From the NCBI GenBank assembly GCA_020466095.1, contig CM035806.1:129108734-129172733 (forward strand): a DNA stretch of 64,000 bases. The letters run 5' to 3'. Origin of the DNA: Chlorops oryzae (taxonomy: Eukaryota > Arthropoda > Insecta > Diptera > Chloropidae). The notes under the pieces are model-generated. The model saw only the letters and a program-made list of their open reading frames with translations. It was not told the DNA's origin and made no database searches. A program made the translations under genes and the position numbers. Shown here one piece after another: positions 1 through 11,345 of this stretch (positions are counted from its first letter, which is position 1; every line of letters begins with the position of its first letter).

Positions 1-318
1 ATAATTGTCTCGCAATCGCAATCACTATCATCGCTCGACATGATAAATAAAACAAGTTTCCATATACATAAATAGTTTTCTTTTTAAATCAGCTGTTTCC
101 ATTACGACAACACAAAGTTGCATAAACTCTACTTAAGTGCCCGATATGGATCACTTAAGTACGACTTGCCATTTAGGTTGATGAAAATGAAAATCTGTGC
201 TTAAACGACGATTTTTACTTAAGTATGCTTGGTGAAATTGGTTCTAAGAATGAAAGAGAATTTCGTTTCTTCCACCTCTGCCTTACCGCCCGCGCCTATT
301 ATGCGCAACGAAGCAATC
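1..318. other. 3' flank of RAG1-like transposon
   Basis: This stretch has no gene of its own. Read on the minus strand it continues the transposase frame that is interrupted by the MITE at 327-990: across the insertion point the frame would end at a stop at 299-301. A short inverted repeat (TACTTAAGTG at 130-139, CACTTAAGTA at 152-161) lies further out. I could not identify the element's terminal inverted repeat. Confidence 0.45.
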
Positions 319-326
319 GTTCAGAC

Positions 327-990
327 CATATATTACTATATGTGGCACTCCCAACAACAACCAAATTAGTGATGCTAGAATTTTTTGAGTACTCACTCAA
401 TTTTGTAACTAAGCATTCTTGAGTTGAAATTTTTTTAATGTTTTCTTTTTAGTATACAACCTTTTAGGTTTTTGATGAAAGATTATGCAATACTGTGCCC
501 TTTTCAAGAGAGGAGTTCGAAAAATAAGTAGTTTTTGTATTCATTTTAGCATGATTTGTTATAAGTACTTGAGCCATTAGTTTGGTATCGAGCTAGAATT
601 TTTTCTACATCACTGAAAAGTTCATATCAGCTGTTCTGTTTTGTAAACAAACATTCGGTAATATTCGACGCATGAGTGCTCTTCTTTAGCGTTGTTGAAG
701 AACAAAAGGAAAATTTCACGTAAAGATTTTTGATATTATATAAAAACCATATTTTAGTCGAAAAAAATGAGCTTTAACAAAAAATATTTGACGAACACTT
801 ATACATGTATATGAATTATACCAAACATTTTGATACATGTTACAAGATTTGAAAATATTTGTTAGACCGGACCCGGAATTTCTCGGGGGCGTGCTACGTT
901 TTTGATTTTGCCATAAGAATGCATGCAACGGGGGCCTACTTCAACTCAACAAGCATAGTTGTTGTAGAGTGCCACATATAGTAATATATG
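327..990. mobile_element. 664-bp MITE, TIR CATATATTACTATATG, 8-bp TSD
   Basis: The ends CATATATTACTATATGTGGC and its reverse complement form a TIR of about 24 bp. The octamer GTTCAGAC flanks both sides (319-326 and 991-998). It has no transposase ORF, so it is non-autonomous. The insertion lies inside the C-terminal codons of the RAG1-like transposase and supplies that ORF with a new tail and stop. A degenerate inverted copy lies at 35272-35953. An 8-bp TSD suits hAT or P superfamilies; the CA-starting TIR does not decide between them. Confidence 0.85.
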
Positions 991-3112
991 GTTCAGACGC
1001 TCCTTCTATATTATTACTTATTCTATGGTGTAATTCATTTTCTAAACATAAATTGTTTAATAAGTCCATAGAAGAAAGTGGACAAATTTCCATCTCGTCG
1101 TCTGTATCATCTTCGTTGGTAGCTTCCGTTGAATCAAACGAGAGTATCATTTCGACAACTTCAGGTGGAAGTTTCATGGACTTTTGTAGTTGAATGCGTC
1201 TGCTGAGATATTTTGTAGAAATAAGTGGATCTGATGTATCAGCAGCTCTGTTAAAAACGTCTCGAAGATTATTAACGCGGTTGTTGCTTCGTGCGTGATG
1301 CAATCTATCTGATTTATAGATTTGATGTCGCGATTCAGCAGCAGATTCTCCAAAGAAACCTAACGGCAAAACAGTTTTGTCAATGATCTCCTTCGAGTGT
1401 ATGAGAACCTTATGTACGGTGGACGTCATTGGTATTCAAGGATAAAACTTTTGAATTAATTCTGCTGTGGCAAAGCAATACTTTTGAAACTTTTCAGAAT
1501 CTATAGGAAACTCAATCGCTAAACAAATCAATATAATTTTAAAGCGAAAAATTAAGTGTTGGTCGACGCCAGTAATATTGGCGAAGACTTCGTGGTTTGT
1601 GAAAGCTCGACGCGCAGTGTTGCCATCATTTGTGCTACCGAAGCCACCAGCTTTTGGCATATCTACCCGAAGACCGAGATCCCTCCAGAAAGCACTTTGA
1701 ACATTTTCCTTTCTTTTCGCAACTGCTCTTTTGTCTTCATCTGCTCTGATCTGCCATTTTTGTATATTTAATTTGTAGCCCAAATGTAAAATATACTCAA
1801 ACAATCGGATCCAGCAATGCAGAGGACTAATTCCGTAATTAAAGTTTGACTCTTTTCCCCGAAATTTTTCGCAAGTATAGTCCGTTAAATTCTGGAAGTC
1901 TTTTGGTGAAGCGCCGCAAATGGGACATGCTTGGTTTGACAACGTTCCTGTCAAAATATTCAAGACTTTCCCATCAATAAGTGTTAAACTTAGTTTAAAT
2001 GAAATTTCAAGTGTTCTTTTTTCACCAATTGTTACAACCATGTTTTCTAAAGCGTCAATTTCATTTTTTAATTCCGAATGCTCTTTTAAAACAGTATCCT
2101 TTGTTTCCTTGGTGTATTCTAATTTGATGGGCCTACAAAATCTTACTGATTGCGGTGCTCGATTGTTCCAAATAGGCATTCCACATGGCAACATAAGTCT
2201 TAATGGAATAATTGTTGTCGCAAAAAGTGATGCATCAGAGAATTTCGATGTGCTTGCCTCAGTGAAAGCTTGCTTAAATTGTGTTTGACCAGTACTGCTA
2301 TCGAAACCGTAACTTAATATTAGCTCAGACTTCAAATAATTAGTTTTTTTCTTATCCATAACAGCTTCTATAACCTCACTTTGCATTTCAACTATTCTTT
2401 TCGCAGTATGGGCTATAACCGATTTCAGGGGAACTCTTGCCATGGTTTCGCTTACCTCCAGACCATCCGGTCGGCATTGTAATTTCGCGGCTGCAATTTT
2501 GTTATAGTGTGGAAATATGTCGCAGTTTCTTAACTTACATTCGCGACGTATTGCATTGTATTGGTCCTTTGTAAAATTATTTTCCAAAAACAAAGCTAAT
2601 GCCTCATCCGCAGAAAATGAAATTGGATTTTTATCCAATTCAGCACATACCCTTCTTATTTTTGACGGCCTGGTTGGGCTTACTAAACTTTCTTTTAGAA
2701 CTGCAGCCATGTCCACGTTACCGTGTTTCCGAGCTGATGTTGCTGCTGCACGTACTAGTAAACTTGTATCATTATTTGTTGATTTTGCAAGCTCTGCTGC
2801 TTCTTTTCTTTTCCCAAACTCACTTTTGTTGCAAAATTCAACCCTAGGACGACCAACAGCCGAAGAAGTGGCTCTTACAGGTGGTTTTCCGATATAGAAA
2901 TTGATTTCATCAGCAAGCCAAACGGTATTTTCAACCCTAAATCTTTCAGATTTCTTCCCAAATCGTTTTCCATATTTTTCGTATTTTCCTTTTACAGAAT
3001 AGCAAAACATACGGATTTTTTCTTCAACCAATTTCATAGAATCTTCGGAGACATGGTCAGGTCCAATTTTTTTCATAACGCAATTGACGACTGCTTTGCT
3101 TTTTGCGAACAT
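941..3112 (-). pseudogene. RAG1/Transib-superfamily transposase, one in-frame stop
   Basis: DDE-type recombinase of the RAG1/Transib superfamily; it would cut and paste its own element in the nucleus. The start Met is at 3112. The frame runs 558 codons to a TGA at 1436-1438, then continues in the same frame for another 164 codons to 941. Visible signatures: Asp271 (GFDSSTGQ), Asp380 (LTLIDGK), CxxC at 396-399 (CPICG), then past the stop an HxxxxH (HKVLIH) and a Glu-rich GESAAES motif followed by a basic R/K stretch. The Asp-Asp spacing (109) and the CxxC/HxxxxH zinc ligands match the layout known for RAG1 (D600, D708, C727/C730, H937/H942, E962). The TGA sits where a Trp codon differs by one base, so a single nonsense change is likely. 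The last 16 codons come from the MITE at 327-990. Family assignment is from motifs only. Confidence 0.72.
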
Positions 3113-3691
3113 TCATTCAGCCAAACTTCAAACAACTCGCCTTTTGTTATAGCGACGCATAAAAAACGGGTTTTCTTGAAAACGGCTAAAAACGGCACTC
3201 TAAAGTAAAAAGAAATGAACTCATTAAATCTCAGTTTATTCATTCTTTTTACTTTTCATTGGCCGAATGCACACAAAATTTTAAAAGCTTAAATGAAATC
3301 ACAATTTCAATTAAATCAAAAAATTTTTGAGGTTATACAAAAAAGCCAGCTATTTCAGCAAAAAAACGATAAAAAGTCACTCCTTTTGTAACTGGGACAT
3401 AAGTACTCACTTTTATTTTTGTCCTCCATTTCGAATTTCCCTAAAATTGTTTTCACTGGGTCCAAAAAAAGCAATTAAAAATTATGAAAAAATTAGCTGC
3501 CAACAGAGTCTTTCAATAACGTTTTGAAAGTTCAACTTTCATTGATTGCTGTCAAATGGCGTTTGTTTTTTTACATAAACAAAGTGACGTTTCTGTTAAT
3601 TTGGAGTATTCCCTACATAATGGCATCAATAAAATATGTAAAATCGCGTGTACGAAATTTGACTTTCGCACAGCTAAACTGGTCATTTGAC
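3113..3691. other. AT-rich stretch, no feature seen
   Basis: This lies upstream of the RAG1-like transposase start. I see no conserved ORF and could not find a terminal inverted repeat for that element here. Confidence 0.4.
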
Positions 3692-4219
3692 CTAATGTGC
3701 AATGGCAAGCTGACTTAGTATTCTTATGAATGTTTTGGTGTAAATAAGATTTGCAATTTTTTCCGTTCTACGTGCAACGGATTGAGGGGACAATGGTAAA
3801 TTCTCAATGGGGCGGATTAGTTTTCTACCGTCATCTCCGAAACATTCAAGCCCTGAAGTGCAAGCATCTTTAAAAAATTGGCCATTTGAAAATGGTCGGC
3901 ATTGTTTCGCCAAGAAAAAGCAAAACGCATATGAAGCTCTAAGTCTTTTTTTCCGCACCGATCTGACAATTTCATGCCGACAACAGTGGCCTTCTTTTTT
4001 CAGAAAGGCTTTTTTCATATTTGAAAAAGATTGTTGTCGGTCTTCTGCGCTCAACTTTTCCAAATTCTTCTGATGGAATTTCTTGAAATGCTTGCAAATA
4101 TTGTATTTCTTGGAACGTAAAATTTTTCCGCATATCAAGCATTTTGCTTTGGAAACATAATTTTCGACATTATCCAAAACGAAAAAATCTTCTTCCCAGC
4201 TTTTCCTGAACATGCTCAA
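3692..4219 (-). pseudogene. hAT-type transposase N-terminal fragment (BED-like finger)
   Basis: 175-codon minus-strand ORF. It begins with a BED-like zinc-finger region (WEEDFF near residue 8, CLICGKIL near 28, then H-x4/5-H: HFKKFHQ), followed by FFLAKQCRPFSNGQFFKDAC and LPLSPQSVARRTEKIA. This order is typical of transposases related to GTF2IRD2/ZMYM-type hAT proteins: DNA-binding finger followed by the first helical dimer region. The catalytic core and the C-terminal hAT dimerisation domain are absent; the frame stops after LSQLAIAH. It is therefore a 3'-truncated remnant. It is not the N-terminus of the hAT fragment at 6315-6720, since that lies upstream on the same strand. Confidence 0.62.
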
Positions 4220-4865
4220 ATTTTTCTAAGAAATTTTTCGCAGTTTATCATTCGTTTCGTCAACACGTCCGAGCGCAAACCTTACCGCTTCGTATATAGG
4301 ACTATAGGTCTAACTCTTCTTCTTCCCAATCCCTGCAATGTGTTAGAGCTACGCTGCTTCAACATAGGCATATAGCATGAGGAAAAGAGAAGCACGCTAT
4401 GGCAGCGAAATCTTTAGCTCTGCTCTGGCGAAATGCATTGCCACTTTTATATTTAATTTTGGGAGATTTTCGAGTACATTACATATAAAATATCTACCAA
4501 ACTCATAAAATGCCATGAAAAGCTTGAAAAACATAAAAATAATCAAGGAAACTCAATATTAAGGAGAAATAGAAACTGTTCTTTTAGTTCTACCCTGTCC
4601 ACTTAACTTTTTGATCACACTGTTTCAGCGAAAATACTAAATTCTATGTACAATCAAATTCGTAGCCGTAGTCAAAAATGTTTGTCAATGTATTACAAAA
4701 TGAACACATTCGTGCACATTGAGCAAAAACATATCGTAATACATTTAGTAAAGTTTCAATTATGAACTTTTCAAGCAATATAAAAAACAGAGCCGACGCC
4801 GTGTTTCTTTGATAATTTTCTTGCAAGTGGCATCATAGTGCCACTTTGTGTCTGCCCGTACTGTT
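4220..4865. other. AT-rich spacer, no gene seen
   Basis: No recognisable gene or terminal repeat. It separates the hAT fragment from a small tandem duplication. Confidence 0.35.
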
Positions 4866-4991
4866 GTTGGTAGCTTTCTGGTGAATTTCTCGAAAGAGTT
4901 GAACTTCCTATTCCTTCTTAAGGTTTTTGTTGGTAGCTTTTTGGTGAATTTCTCGAAAGAGTTGAATTTCCTATACCTGCCTAATGGGGAA
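4866..4991. repeat. 63-bp tandem duplication
   Basis: Two units starting GTTGGTAGCTTT at 4866 and 4929, 63 bp apart, each containing GGTGAATTTCTCGAAAGAG. The period is a multiple of three, so several frames stay open through it; this explains the short ORFs here and does not indicate a gene. Confidence 0.8.
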
Positions 4992-5077
4992 TTTCGTATT
5001 AGCGGCAGAGGCTTTTCGACGTCGACAGTTAGACCTACAGTCCTACATGGCATATAAAACGACAGCAGACTAAACGA

Positions 5078-5302
5078 CATATATTACTATATATGTCACT
5101 CTCATAGATTTTGGGCGGGACATTTCGCGCCAGTTAGAAAGAGATGTTACTCGGCAGGCAAAAAAAGAGCGAGAGAGAAATACTTTTGGTGAGTACCTAA
5201 GTAAAAAATGCTCATTTTGGTGGGTACCCAAGACCGTGGTGGGTACCCAAGAAAAGAGCCAAAATAGAAACGGCTCCTGAGTGACATATATAGTTATATA
5301 TG
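5078..5302. mobile_element. 225-bp MITE with 8-bp TSD CTAAACGA
   Basis: The ends CATATATTACTATATATGTC and the inverted GTGACATATATAGTTATATA form a TIR of 24 bp with one mismatch. The TSD CTAAACGA is exact at 5070-5077 and 5303-5310. The interior contains two GGTGGGTACCCAAGA repeats. The TIR resembles that of the 664-bp MITE at 327-990, so both may use the same transposase. A second copy lies in opposite orientation at 47957-48178. Confidence 0.9.
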
Positions 5303-5414
5303 CTAAACGAAAATCAGCAGCTACACGCATAACACAAAAAATAAATAAAACAAAGTAGTACATTAAAAAAGCACACAATAATTTTAATTTGTATGTGTAT
5401 ACAGTTATTTAATC

Positions 5415-6080
5415 AAAGGAGTTGAGCTATCTTGACGAAATTCGGTATGGAGATGCAGGGCAACATGAGTAATATAAGGTTCGATATTTGGCATGATCGG
5501 ACCATTTTTCCGGGTACCTCCAGTACTAGGGTCTGTTCTAAAAGTCATAAAAATTACTCTATATTGAGGTTATATACGTTATTTCCAAAAATTAGCAAAT
5601 TGGGTGTGGCAAAAGGGCGGTTTTGGAAAGGGCGGTCTCTTACACTCACAATCTATAAGGAAATTAGACGAATTTCGGCTTGTGAACTTCTATCATGCTC
5701 ATAAATATCATTATCAAGAATTTTGTTTGTGGGCGTGGTCTAAAGTCCGAAACCAAAAACAATTTTATACACATATACAAGAACGGATTTAAGAACTGAT
5801 CAAGCGAGGGGCCCGGGAGATTTTTCGTGGACAATAGTGTTATTGTTTCCCTAAAAGAAACCATAAAAATGTTTCTCCCAAGAAAAACACAATTTTAAAC
5901 TTTGAGACAATAGCTGATTATACTTTTATTAAAGAACCATAGGTATCATGTTTGACGAAATTTGAATGGAACATGCCAATGCAGCAAAGAATTTTAATTC
6001 AGAATAAATCCAGAACATCCTCCTCGAATTCCGATCTGTTCGGCCTAATGCGGGACGCATGTAGCCCTAATTTTGGTATC
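5415..6080. repeat. DINE/INE-1-like repeat fragment
   Basis: It contains AGGAGTTGAGCTATCT, GGTACCTCCAGTACTAGGGT and GGGCGTGG-type segments that recur in the repeat at 25822-27696. Both outer ends are degraded. No coding potential. Confidence 0.5.
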
Positions 6081-6314
6081 AATGAATTGATTATTATCTT
6101 CCGAAATGGCAGTGTTGTCCTATTTATTAGTCGGTTCTCAATATTTTTGGTACAGAAATATGACAGGAACTTACTTATATAGTATGTGTAGGTATTTATA
6201 TTTATTGAATATTGATCTTTAAAAAATTATACAACTGAAACGTAAAATGAACAAACGCTTTCGGCGCAAGATAAAAGGAAAAATTCGATTCAAATTAATA
6301 TTTGGCAAGTATTT

Positions 6315-6720
6315 TTATACATCATTGTCTTCAAATAAATTCAAACTTGTGATTGCCTCATTCAAGAATTTGGGATTCAATTTTACCATTAGAATATTTT
6401 CCAACGTCTCGTGGTTCAGTCTATTCCGATTGTCCGTTAAAATTAATTTCAAAGAAGAAAACGCTCTTTCAATAGTAACCTGTTAATAATATAAGAGTTA
6501 TTTGATATTATTATGAAATTACATGAAATCACTAAACATTTAATCGGAAACGATTAGTTGCTTACCTGCATCGGCGGAATGCCAAAGCAAACATTGCTTA
6601 AAGCATATAAAATACTGAATACAGAATGTGTTACTCTTATGGACAATAAGTGCAAACGTACCTGGTTGTTATAACGGCGAAGCGATGCAACTTCTCTGAT
6701 TTTGGATTTACTGGCGTTTG
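6315..6720 (-). pseudogene. hAT transposase C-terminal dimerisation fragment, likely with an intron
   Basis: The minus strand at 6479-6315 encodes a hAT dimerisation domain: VTIERAFSSLKLIL, RNRLNHETLENILMVKLN, stop at 6315-6317. It is preceded by an AG acceptor at 6480-6481. A GTAAG donor at 6561-6565 joins an upstream exon ending GIPPMQ, giving the usual IPP..ERAFS order of hAT C-termini across an intron of 86 bp. Further upstream about 150 bp stay partly open, but I could not follow a clean frame. The catalytic core is missing. Confidence 0.6.
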
Positions 6721-7303
6721 CGCGACGAGGATTTGGATTTAAGTTTGATTAAATTATAATTGAAAATTAGCGCCTTCTTGGCGGTTTCCTCTTATGAAGA
6801 AATTTGGATCACGAAATATAAGTTTCAGCCTTCGTGGCGAATGATATTAAATGCGAAAAAAATAGATTGTACGTTCAAACTTAAATTTGCCTTCGTGGCG
6901 ACTTATGCATAAGAAAATTTAGTTCACTTTTTAGTGCACCTTTTAGTTCACTTGAGTCTTAATTCTTATTTTGTTGTATGTAAAATTATTAGTTTGCGAT
7001 GTTGTTTTTGGTTTCTCCTTTTTTTTAATTTGCGATTTTTATGAATTTTTACGATTGGCTTTTTTCACTACTGCGGACCACGACGCGCATTCCGTTTCCA
7101 TTCATCGAAGACTGTGCCGTCGTCGCTGGAGGTCGAGCTGTCGAGCGTGAGAGCAGAAAAGTTTTGTTAAAAAGTGATTCGGCTAAAGGCTCACCTCCAA
7201 AGCCGCTGCGGCGAAAAACGGACATACTGCCCGCCTTGCGCTACGCAATAGATATTTCTTGCTTACCTGCGCCGGCTGAGCAGGAACTCTCGGACTTCCT
7301 GCA

Positions 7304-7996
7304 CTACCTCCCGGATGAGGGCCCTGTGGGCGGCGGTGGGGTTCGGTCGTTCCCATTCCGGTGGTGGAGAGAGGGGCGCGAGGGTGAAGCGGATGGGCAA
7401 GGGGGCAAAACGGGCACTCGCAGCATTTCTCCGAGCGCGACTTCTTCGGCCTGCAGGTCTGGTTGGCGAAAGACGACGACGGTTGGGCTTCGCTCGTTGA
7501 TCGACGACTGGTGACAACGCCGGGGTGTATTACCGCCTTCTGACCGGTGGCGTGAATTTGGATGATTCCGGCGTCGGCGCGATCGATGCCGACGACCTGG
7601 GACCACTGGACCTTCCGCATCCCGGGCCCTCCGGGGATGCCGCGGGCCGGGTTCAGGAGGCGACGGCGATCGAAACCGTTGGTGGATCAAAGTGTGGTGC
7701 TCTTCGCCACATATTTTGCATCCGTGCTGCTTTGGGCAGTCCTTCCGCAGATGCAATGGGGATAGACAGCGGAAACAGCATTTTCGCTGCTGGTTCGTCA
7801 GCAACCGCTTCTCAACGGCCCAGCGGCGGAAGCGGCGACAGCGACTCAGGCCATGAACTCCGTCACACACCACACATGCTTGTAGTCCTTCCATGGCACC
7901 CTGAAACGAATAGGAGACACTGGTGAGCAGATGCACAATGATCAACAAAGAGAGGGGGAGGGGGAGTGTTGCGAAGGGATGAGGACTACTAGTCAT
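7304..7996 (-). CDS. Post-integrase zinc-knuckle ORF of the minus BEL element
   Basis: 230-codon ORF whose ATG overlaps the integrase stop (ATGA). A pyrimidine-rich AG splice acceptor (TATTCGTTTCAG) lies just before an internal ATG at about residue 35, so it may be expressed from a spliced subgenomic RNA. From there it has Gag-like knuckles: CVVCDGVHGLSRC, CCFRCLSPLHLRKDC, CKICGEEHHTLIH. The remainder is Arg/Pro-rich, low complexity and clearly more GC-rich than the surroundings. A similar ORF sits in the same place in the plus-strand BEL element (62598-63071). Function unknown; an RNA-binding role is inferred from the knuckles. Confidence 0.55.
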   Translation of the reverse strand: MTSSPHPFATLPLPLSLLIIVHLLTSVSYSFQGAMEGLQACVVCDGVHGLSRCRRFRRWAVEKRLLTNQQRKCCFRCLSPLHLRKDCPKQHGCKICGEEHHTLIHQRFRSPSPPEPGPRHPRRARDAEGPVVPGRRHRSRRRRNHPNSRHRSEGGNTPRRCHQSSINERSPTVVVFRQPDLQAEEVALGEMLRVPVLPPCPSASPSRPSLHHRNGNDRTPPPPTGPSSGR

Positions 7997-9284
7997 AAGG
8001 TTTCTGGCAATTCGACTGGCAACAGACAGAGCTTTGTAATCGGCCTTGTGATGATACCAAATTGTGTTTTGACGTCGACAATGCGCACGAGACCATCATC
8101 TCCCGGGTGCACTTGAACGATTCTTCCTTTCCTCCACTCAAATGGGGGCAGCTGTGTATCCATGATGACGACGACGTCGTCAACCTTCAAATTCGGTTGC
8201 GGCACCCTCCATTTATCTCTTTTATGTAAGTCCCAAGAGATACTCCATTTTCCAACGTTGAGCGAAGCGGTGATGCAGAATATTCACTTTCTCCCATCGC
8301 GTAGTGAGCGGCAATTCGGCTTGTGAATCTTCTGGCCATGCTGTGAGGGGGGCTCCTCGAAGAAAATGTCCAGGCGTCAGCGCCAGCAGGTCTGCGGGAT
8401 CCTCTGACATCGGAGTGAGCGGGCGTGAATTCAAGACTCCTTCAATTCGAGCTAGCAACGTGGCGAATTCTTCAAACGAGAACTTGTGAGGCCCAGCCAC
8501 TTTGACAAAATGAGTCTTGAAGCTTTTGACCGCCGCCTCCGATAGTCCACCCATGTGAGGTGCGTGGGGCGGGATCAGATGCCATTCGAACCCTTGCAGT
8601 GCGTATCTTCGTTGGAGGTCATCAGCGGCGTTTGAAAGAAAGCTGGTGAATTCCGTATCCAAAAGGTTTGTGGCGCCTATGAAATTTCGACCGTTGTCGG
8701 AGAATACTCGCCTGGGCAGGCCGCGCCGCCCCACGAAACGATCAAATGCCGCTCGGAAGGATGCCGTGGATAACTCGGAGCACAGTTCCAGATGAACGGC
8801 CTTGGTGGCGAAACACACAAAAACGCTGACATAGCCCTTCAGATATGGTGCGGTTCGAAGAGAGGACGCCTTGATGTCGAATGGTGCGGCAAAATCGACG
8901 CCTGTATGGGTGAATGGTAGTGACAACGTCGATCTTTCCGCTGGCAACGCGGCCATCATTTGCGTCTTCACTCGTTGCTTATAGACGGTGCACGTATGAC
9001 AGCGAGTGATGCAGCTCTTGATTTTCCGTTTCAATCGTGCGATGTAGAAATTCTGTCGCACCATGCGAAACATAAGTTGAGCGCCGCCATGCAAGAGCCC
9101 TTTGTGTACAAATTCCAAATACAAGCGGTAAAACGTAGAGGCGGCAGGTATGATGATCGGGAAATCTTTCTCCTACCGTAAGATCTGCATGAATCAGTCG
9201 TCCATTGACACGCACGAGATCGTCTTCATCAAGCATGGGATTTAGGGGTAAGAATATATAATGATATTCGAGTGGATAGTTCAC
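7993..9284 (-). pseudogene. BEL integrase (frameshifted)
   Basis: Integrase that would insert the cDNA. The N-terminal zinc region includes HKGLLHGG and CITRCHTCTVYKQRV; the core has the three acidic positions in HTGVDFAAPFD, FSDNGRNF and GGLSEAAVKSFK; then comes ALTPGHFLRG and a C-terminal domain ending at 7993. The C-terminal piece (7993-8205) and the N-terminal piece (8979-9284) are in different frames from the main segment (8222-9124), so at least two frameshifts disable it. Confidence 0.75.
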
Positions 9285-10048
9285 AGAGATCCTGAGCCCA
9301 AACCCAAATCAGCTGGATTGTCTCGCGATCGCACATGGCGCCATGGAGTGTTGCCAACGTTGGTCAGAATTTCGGAAATTCGATTGGCGACGTAAGTTTT
9401 CCATGCATTCGGAGGACGTTTCAGCCATGCCAGCACGATCGAGGCGTCTGACCATAGAACCGTTTGATGTTCGTGAATACGAAGCTGAGCATTGATCGAT
9501 GTAATTAGTCTGGACAGAAGAACGGCGGCGCAGAGTTCGAGGCGCGGTAGGCTGACAGTTTGCAACGGAGCCACCTTAGATTTCGCCGTAAGCAAGTGAG
9601 CACAAACTTGGTTGGGGCTCTCGATGCGGAGGTAGAGCGCTGCACAATATGCTCGCTCCGATGCATCGCAGAATCCGTGGAGCTTAACTGTGACAGTAGG
9701 ATCGTAGTGTACCCATCTCGGAATTTGTACTTGCTCGATAAATGCCAAATCGATGACGAAAGCGTTCCAGCGTTCTAAAGCCTCACTCGACACCCGTTGA
9801 TCCCATTCAGTGCCTTCGAGCCACAGCTGTTGCATAAGAACCTTGGCGCGGATGATGATCGGCGTAAGCCATCCGGCTGAGTCGAATAATTTTGCGATAT
9901 CAGACAAAATCTGTCGCTTGGTCGTCGACGATGCGGCAGAATGAGTGCTCAACTTGTATGAAAAACGATCAGCAATGGCGTTCCAGCGGATCCCCAGCAT
10001 TTTGGCGTCGCTGGCAGATATAAATTTCAAAAATTCGGCATCCAGCAA
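9281..10048 (-). pseudogene. BEL RNase H region (frameshifted)
   Basis: It begins with the RT thumb/connection (LGIRWNAIADRF, LFDSAGWLTPI) and continues into RNase H: LHGFCDASERAYCAALY, LPRLELCAAVLL, VLWSDASIVLAWLK and RSRDNPADL. These hold the usual acidic residues. The frame ends right after NPADL and restarts near the integrase entry, so roughly 200 residues normally found between RNase H and integrase are missing. Confidence 0.75.
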
Positions 10049-10569
10049 GTGTGATTCGCGGTCATCTTCTTCAACGGAAATCCCGCAGAGCCGAGCGTGC
10101 GAATGAGTTGCGTTTTGGCTGTACAGGCCGCCTCGAATGTATGTCCATCTGATAGAACGTCGTCGACGTATGTTTCATTCTTCAAAATGAATGCTGCTTG
10201 GGGAGCGTCGTGCGCCGAGTCGTTTGCCAATTGATGAAGCGTTCGAATGGCCAAATATGGAGCACAGTTGACTCCAAACGTCACGGTTTTCAATTCATAA
10301 TCCTTGACCGGTCCAGTCTCTTCATCGCGAAATAGTATGCGTTGAAATGCTCGATCATCTTCGTGCATCAGGATCTGTCGATACATCTTTTCGATGTCCC
10401 CATTGAATACGAAACGGTATAGGCGCCAGTTGAGGAGAAGGATGACCAGATCCGTTTGTAGCACCGGTATGACATGAAGCACATCATTCAGCGATAAGGA
10501 TGACGAGGTTTTCTGTGACGCATTGAAAACGACGCGTACTTTGGTGGAGGTACTCTCTGGCTTCATCAC
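10027..10569 (-). pseudogene. BEL reverse transcriptase (YVDD intact)
   Basis: RT palm: TKVRVVFNAS, LNDVLHVIPVLQTDL, FNGDIEKMYRQI, FGVNCAPYLAIRTL and the active-site YVDD (NETYVDDVLSDG). The frame is broken on both sides (overlap with RNase H at 10027-10048, gap to protease at 10570-10652). Confidence 0.8.
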
Positions 10570-10652
10570 TGCATGATGGGGAAGATAAAAAGAAAGGAAA
10601 TTATTTTCGTGTATAATTTCAGAGTTGGAGCATGGCTCAATGTGATCATATT

Positions 10653-11345
10653 TCAGATACTCAGCACCGAATTATAGGTGTCACGCATTAGAGCCTGCCT
10701 GGAAAGTCTTCTTTCCAAGCTCATGTTATGCGTTAACGCCCCGAACCGTGACGAGCCTAAGCGTAGGGCGGACTTGGCGAACTTGACCTTAAATGGCAAA
10801 CATACGACGTATCGACCATCTGAGTTTAGAACAGTAGTTTGAGCATACAGCTCCTCACAATATGTGTCCTCTGGAAGAGGCGGAAGGGAACTTGGAATAT
10901 CTTCTTGTTCCCGAAACGATTTGAGCAGCTCGGACAGCGACTCATGGGTGTCTCCGGAGGAGACCTGCGTCGTAAACTCTTCGGTGAATTCGCTGGCGAT
11001 GGGCCCACTCAAATACCACCCGAACTCTGAATTTTGTGCTACGAGACTACCTCCGACATTCATTTTGACTCCAGGTCGTAGTAATTTAGGCATAATATCG
11101 GAGCCGATGACCATATCGATGCAGCCTGGATTCATGAAATGGAGGTCGGCGAGCTCAAGCGATGAAAGCTCTTGGGGATCCATGTTGGAGACCCGTTTGG
11201 GTGGAGGCCAATTTGTCAACTTTGGTAACACCACGGCGTCGATCTGATCCTCGAACGTAGAACGAGGCGATGCGATGCGAGCATGATGGAACACTCTTTT
11301 TTTGCAACTTGGGTGCACTGACCGCCCATACCGGATACGTTGCAC
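10653..11345 (-). pseudogene. BEL protease C-terminal part and RT linker
   Basis: It contains the BEL protease tail (IDMVIGSDIMPKLLRPGV, SLVAQNSEFGWYLSGP) followed by the linker YCEELYAQTTVLNSDGRYVV that precedes RT in BEL/Pao Pol. It overlaps the upstream gag-protease frame by a frameshift. Confidence 0.7.

Noticed and set aside
4848..5057. 69-codon ORF with a repeated FLVNFSKELNFL segment
   Set aside because: It arises from the 63-bp tandem duplication, whose period is divisible by three; no family resemblance and no support outside the repeat.
3692..6720. One single hAT transposase gene
   Set aside because: On the minus strand the C-terminal fragment lies upstream of the N-terminal one, so they belong to different insertions.
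7315..7926. Plus-strand ORFs opposite the zinc-knuckle ORF
   Set aside because: High GC lengthens open frames on both strands; only the minus strand has zinc-knuckle motifs and the right position in the element.
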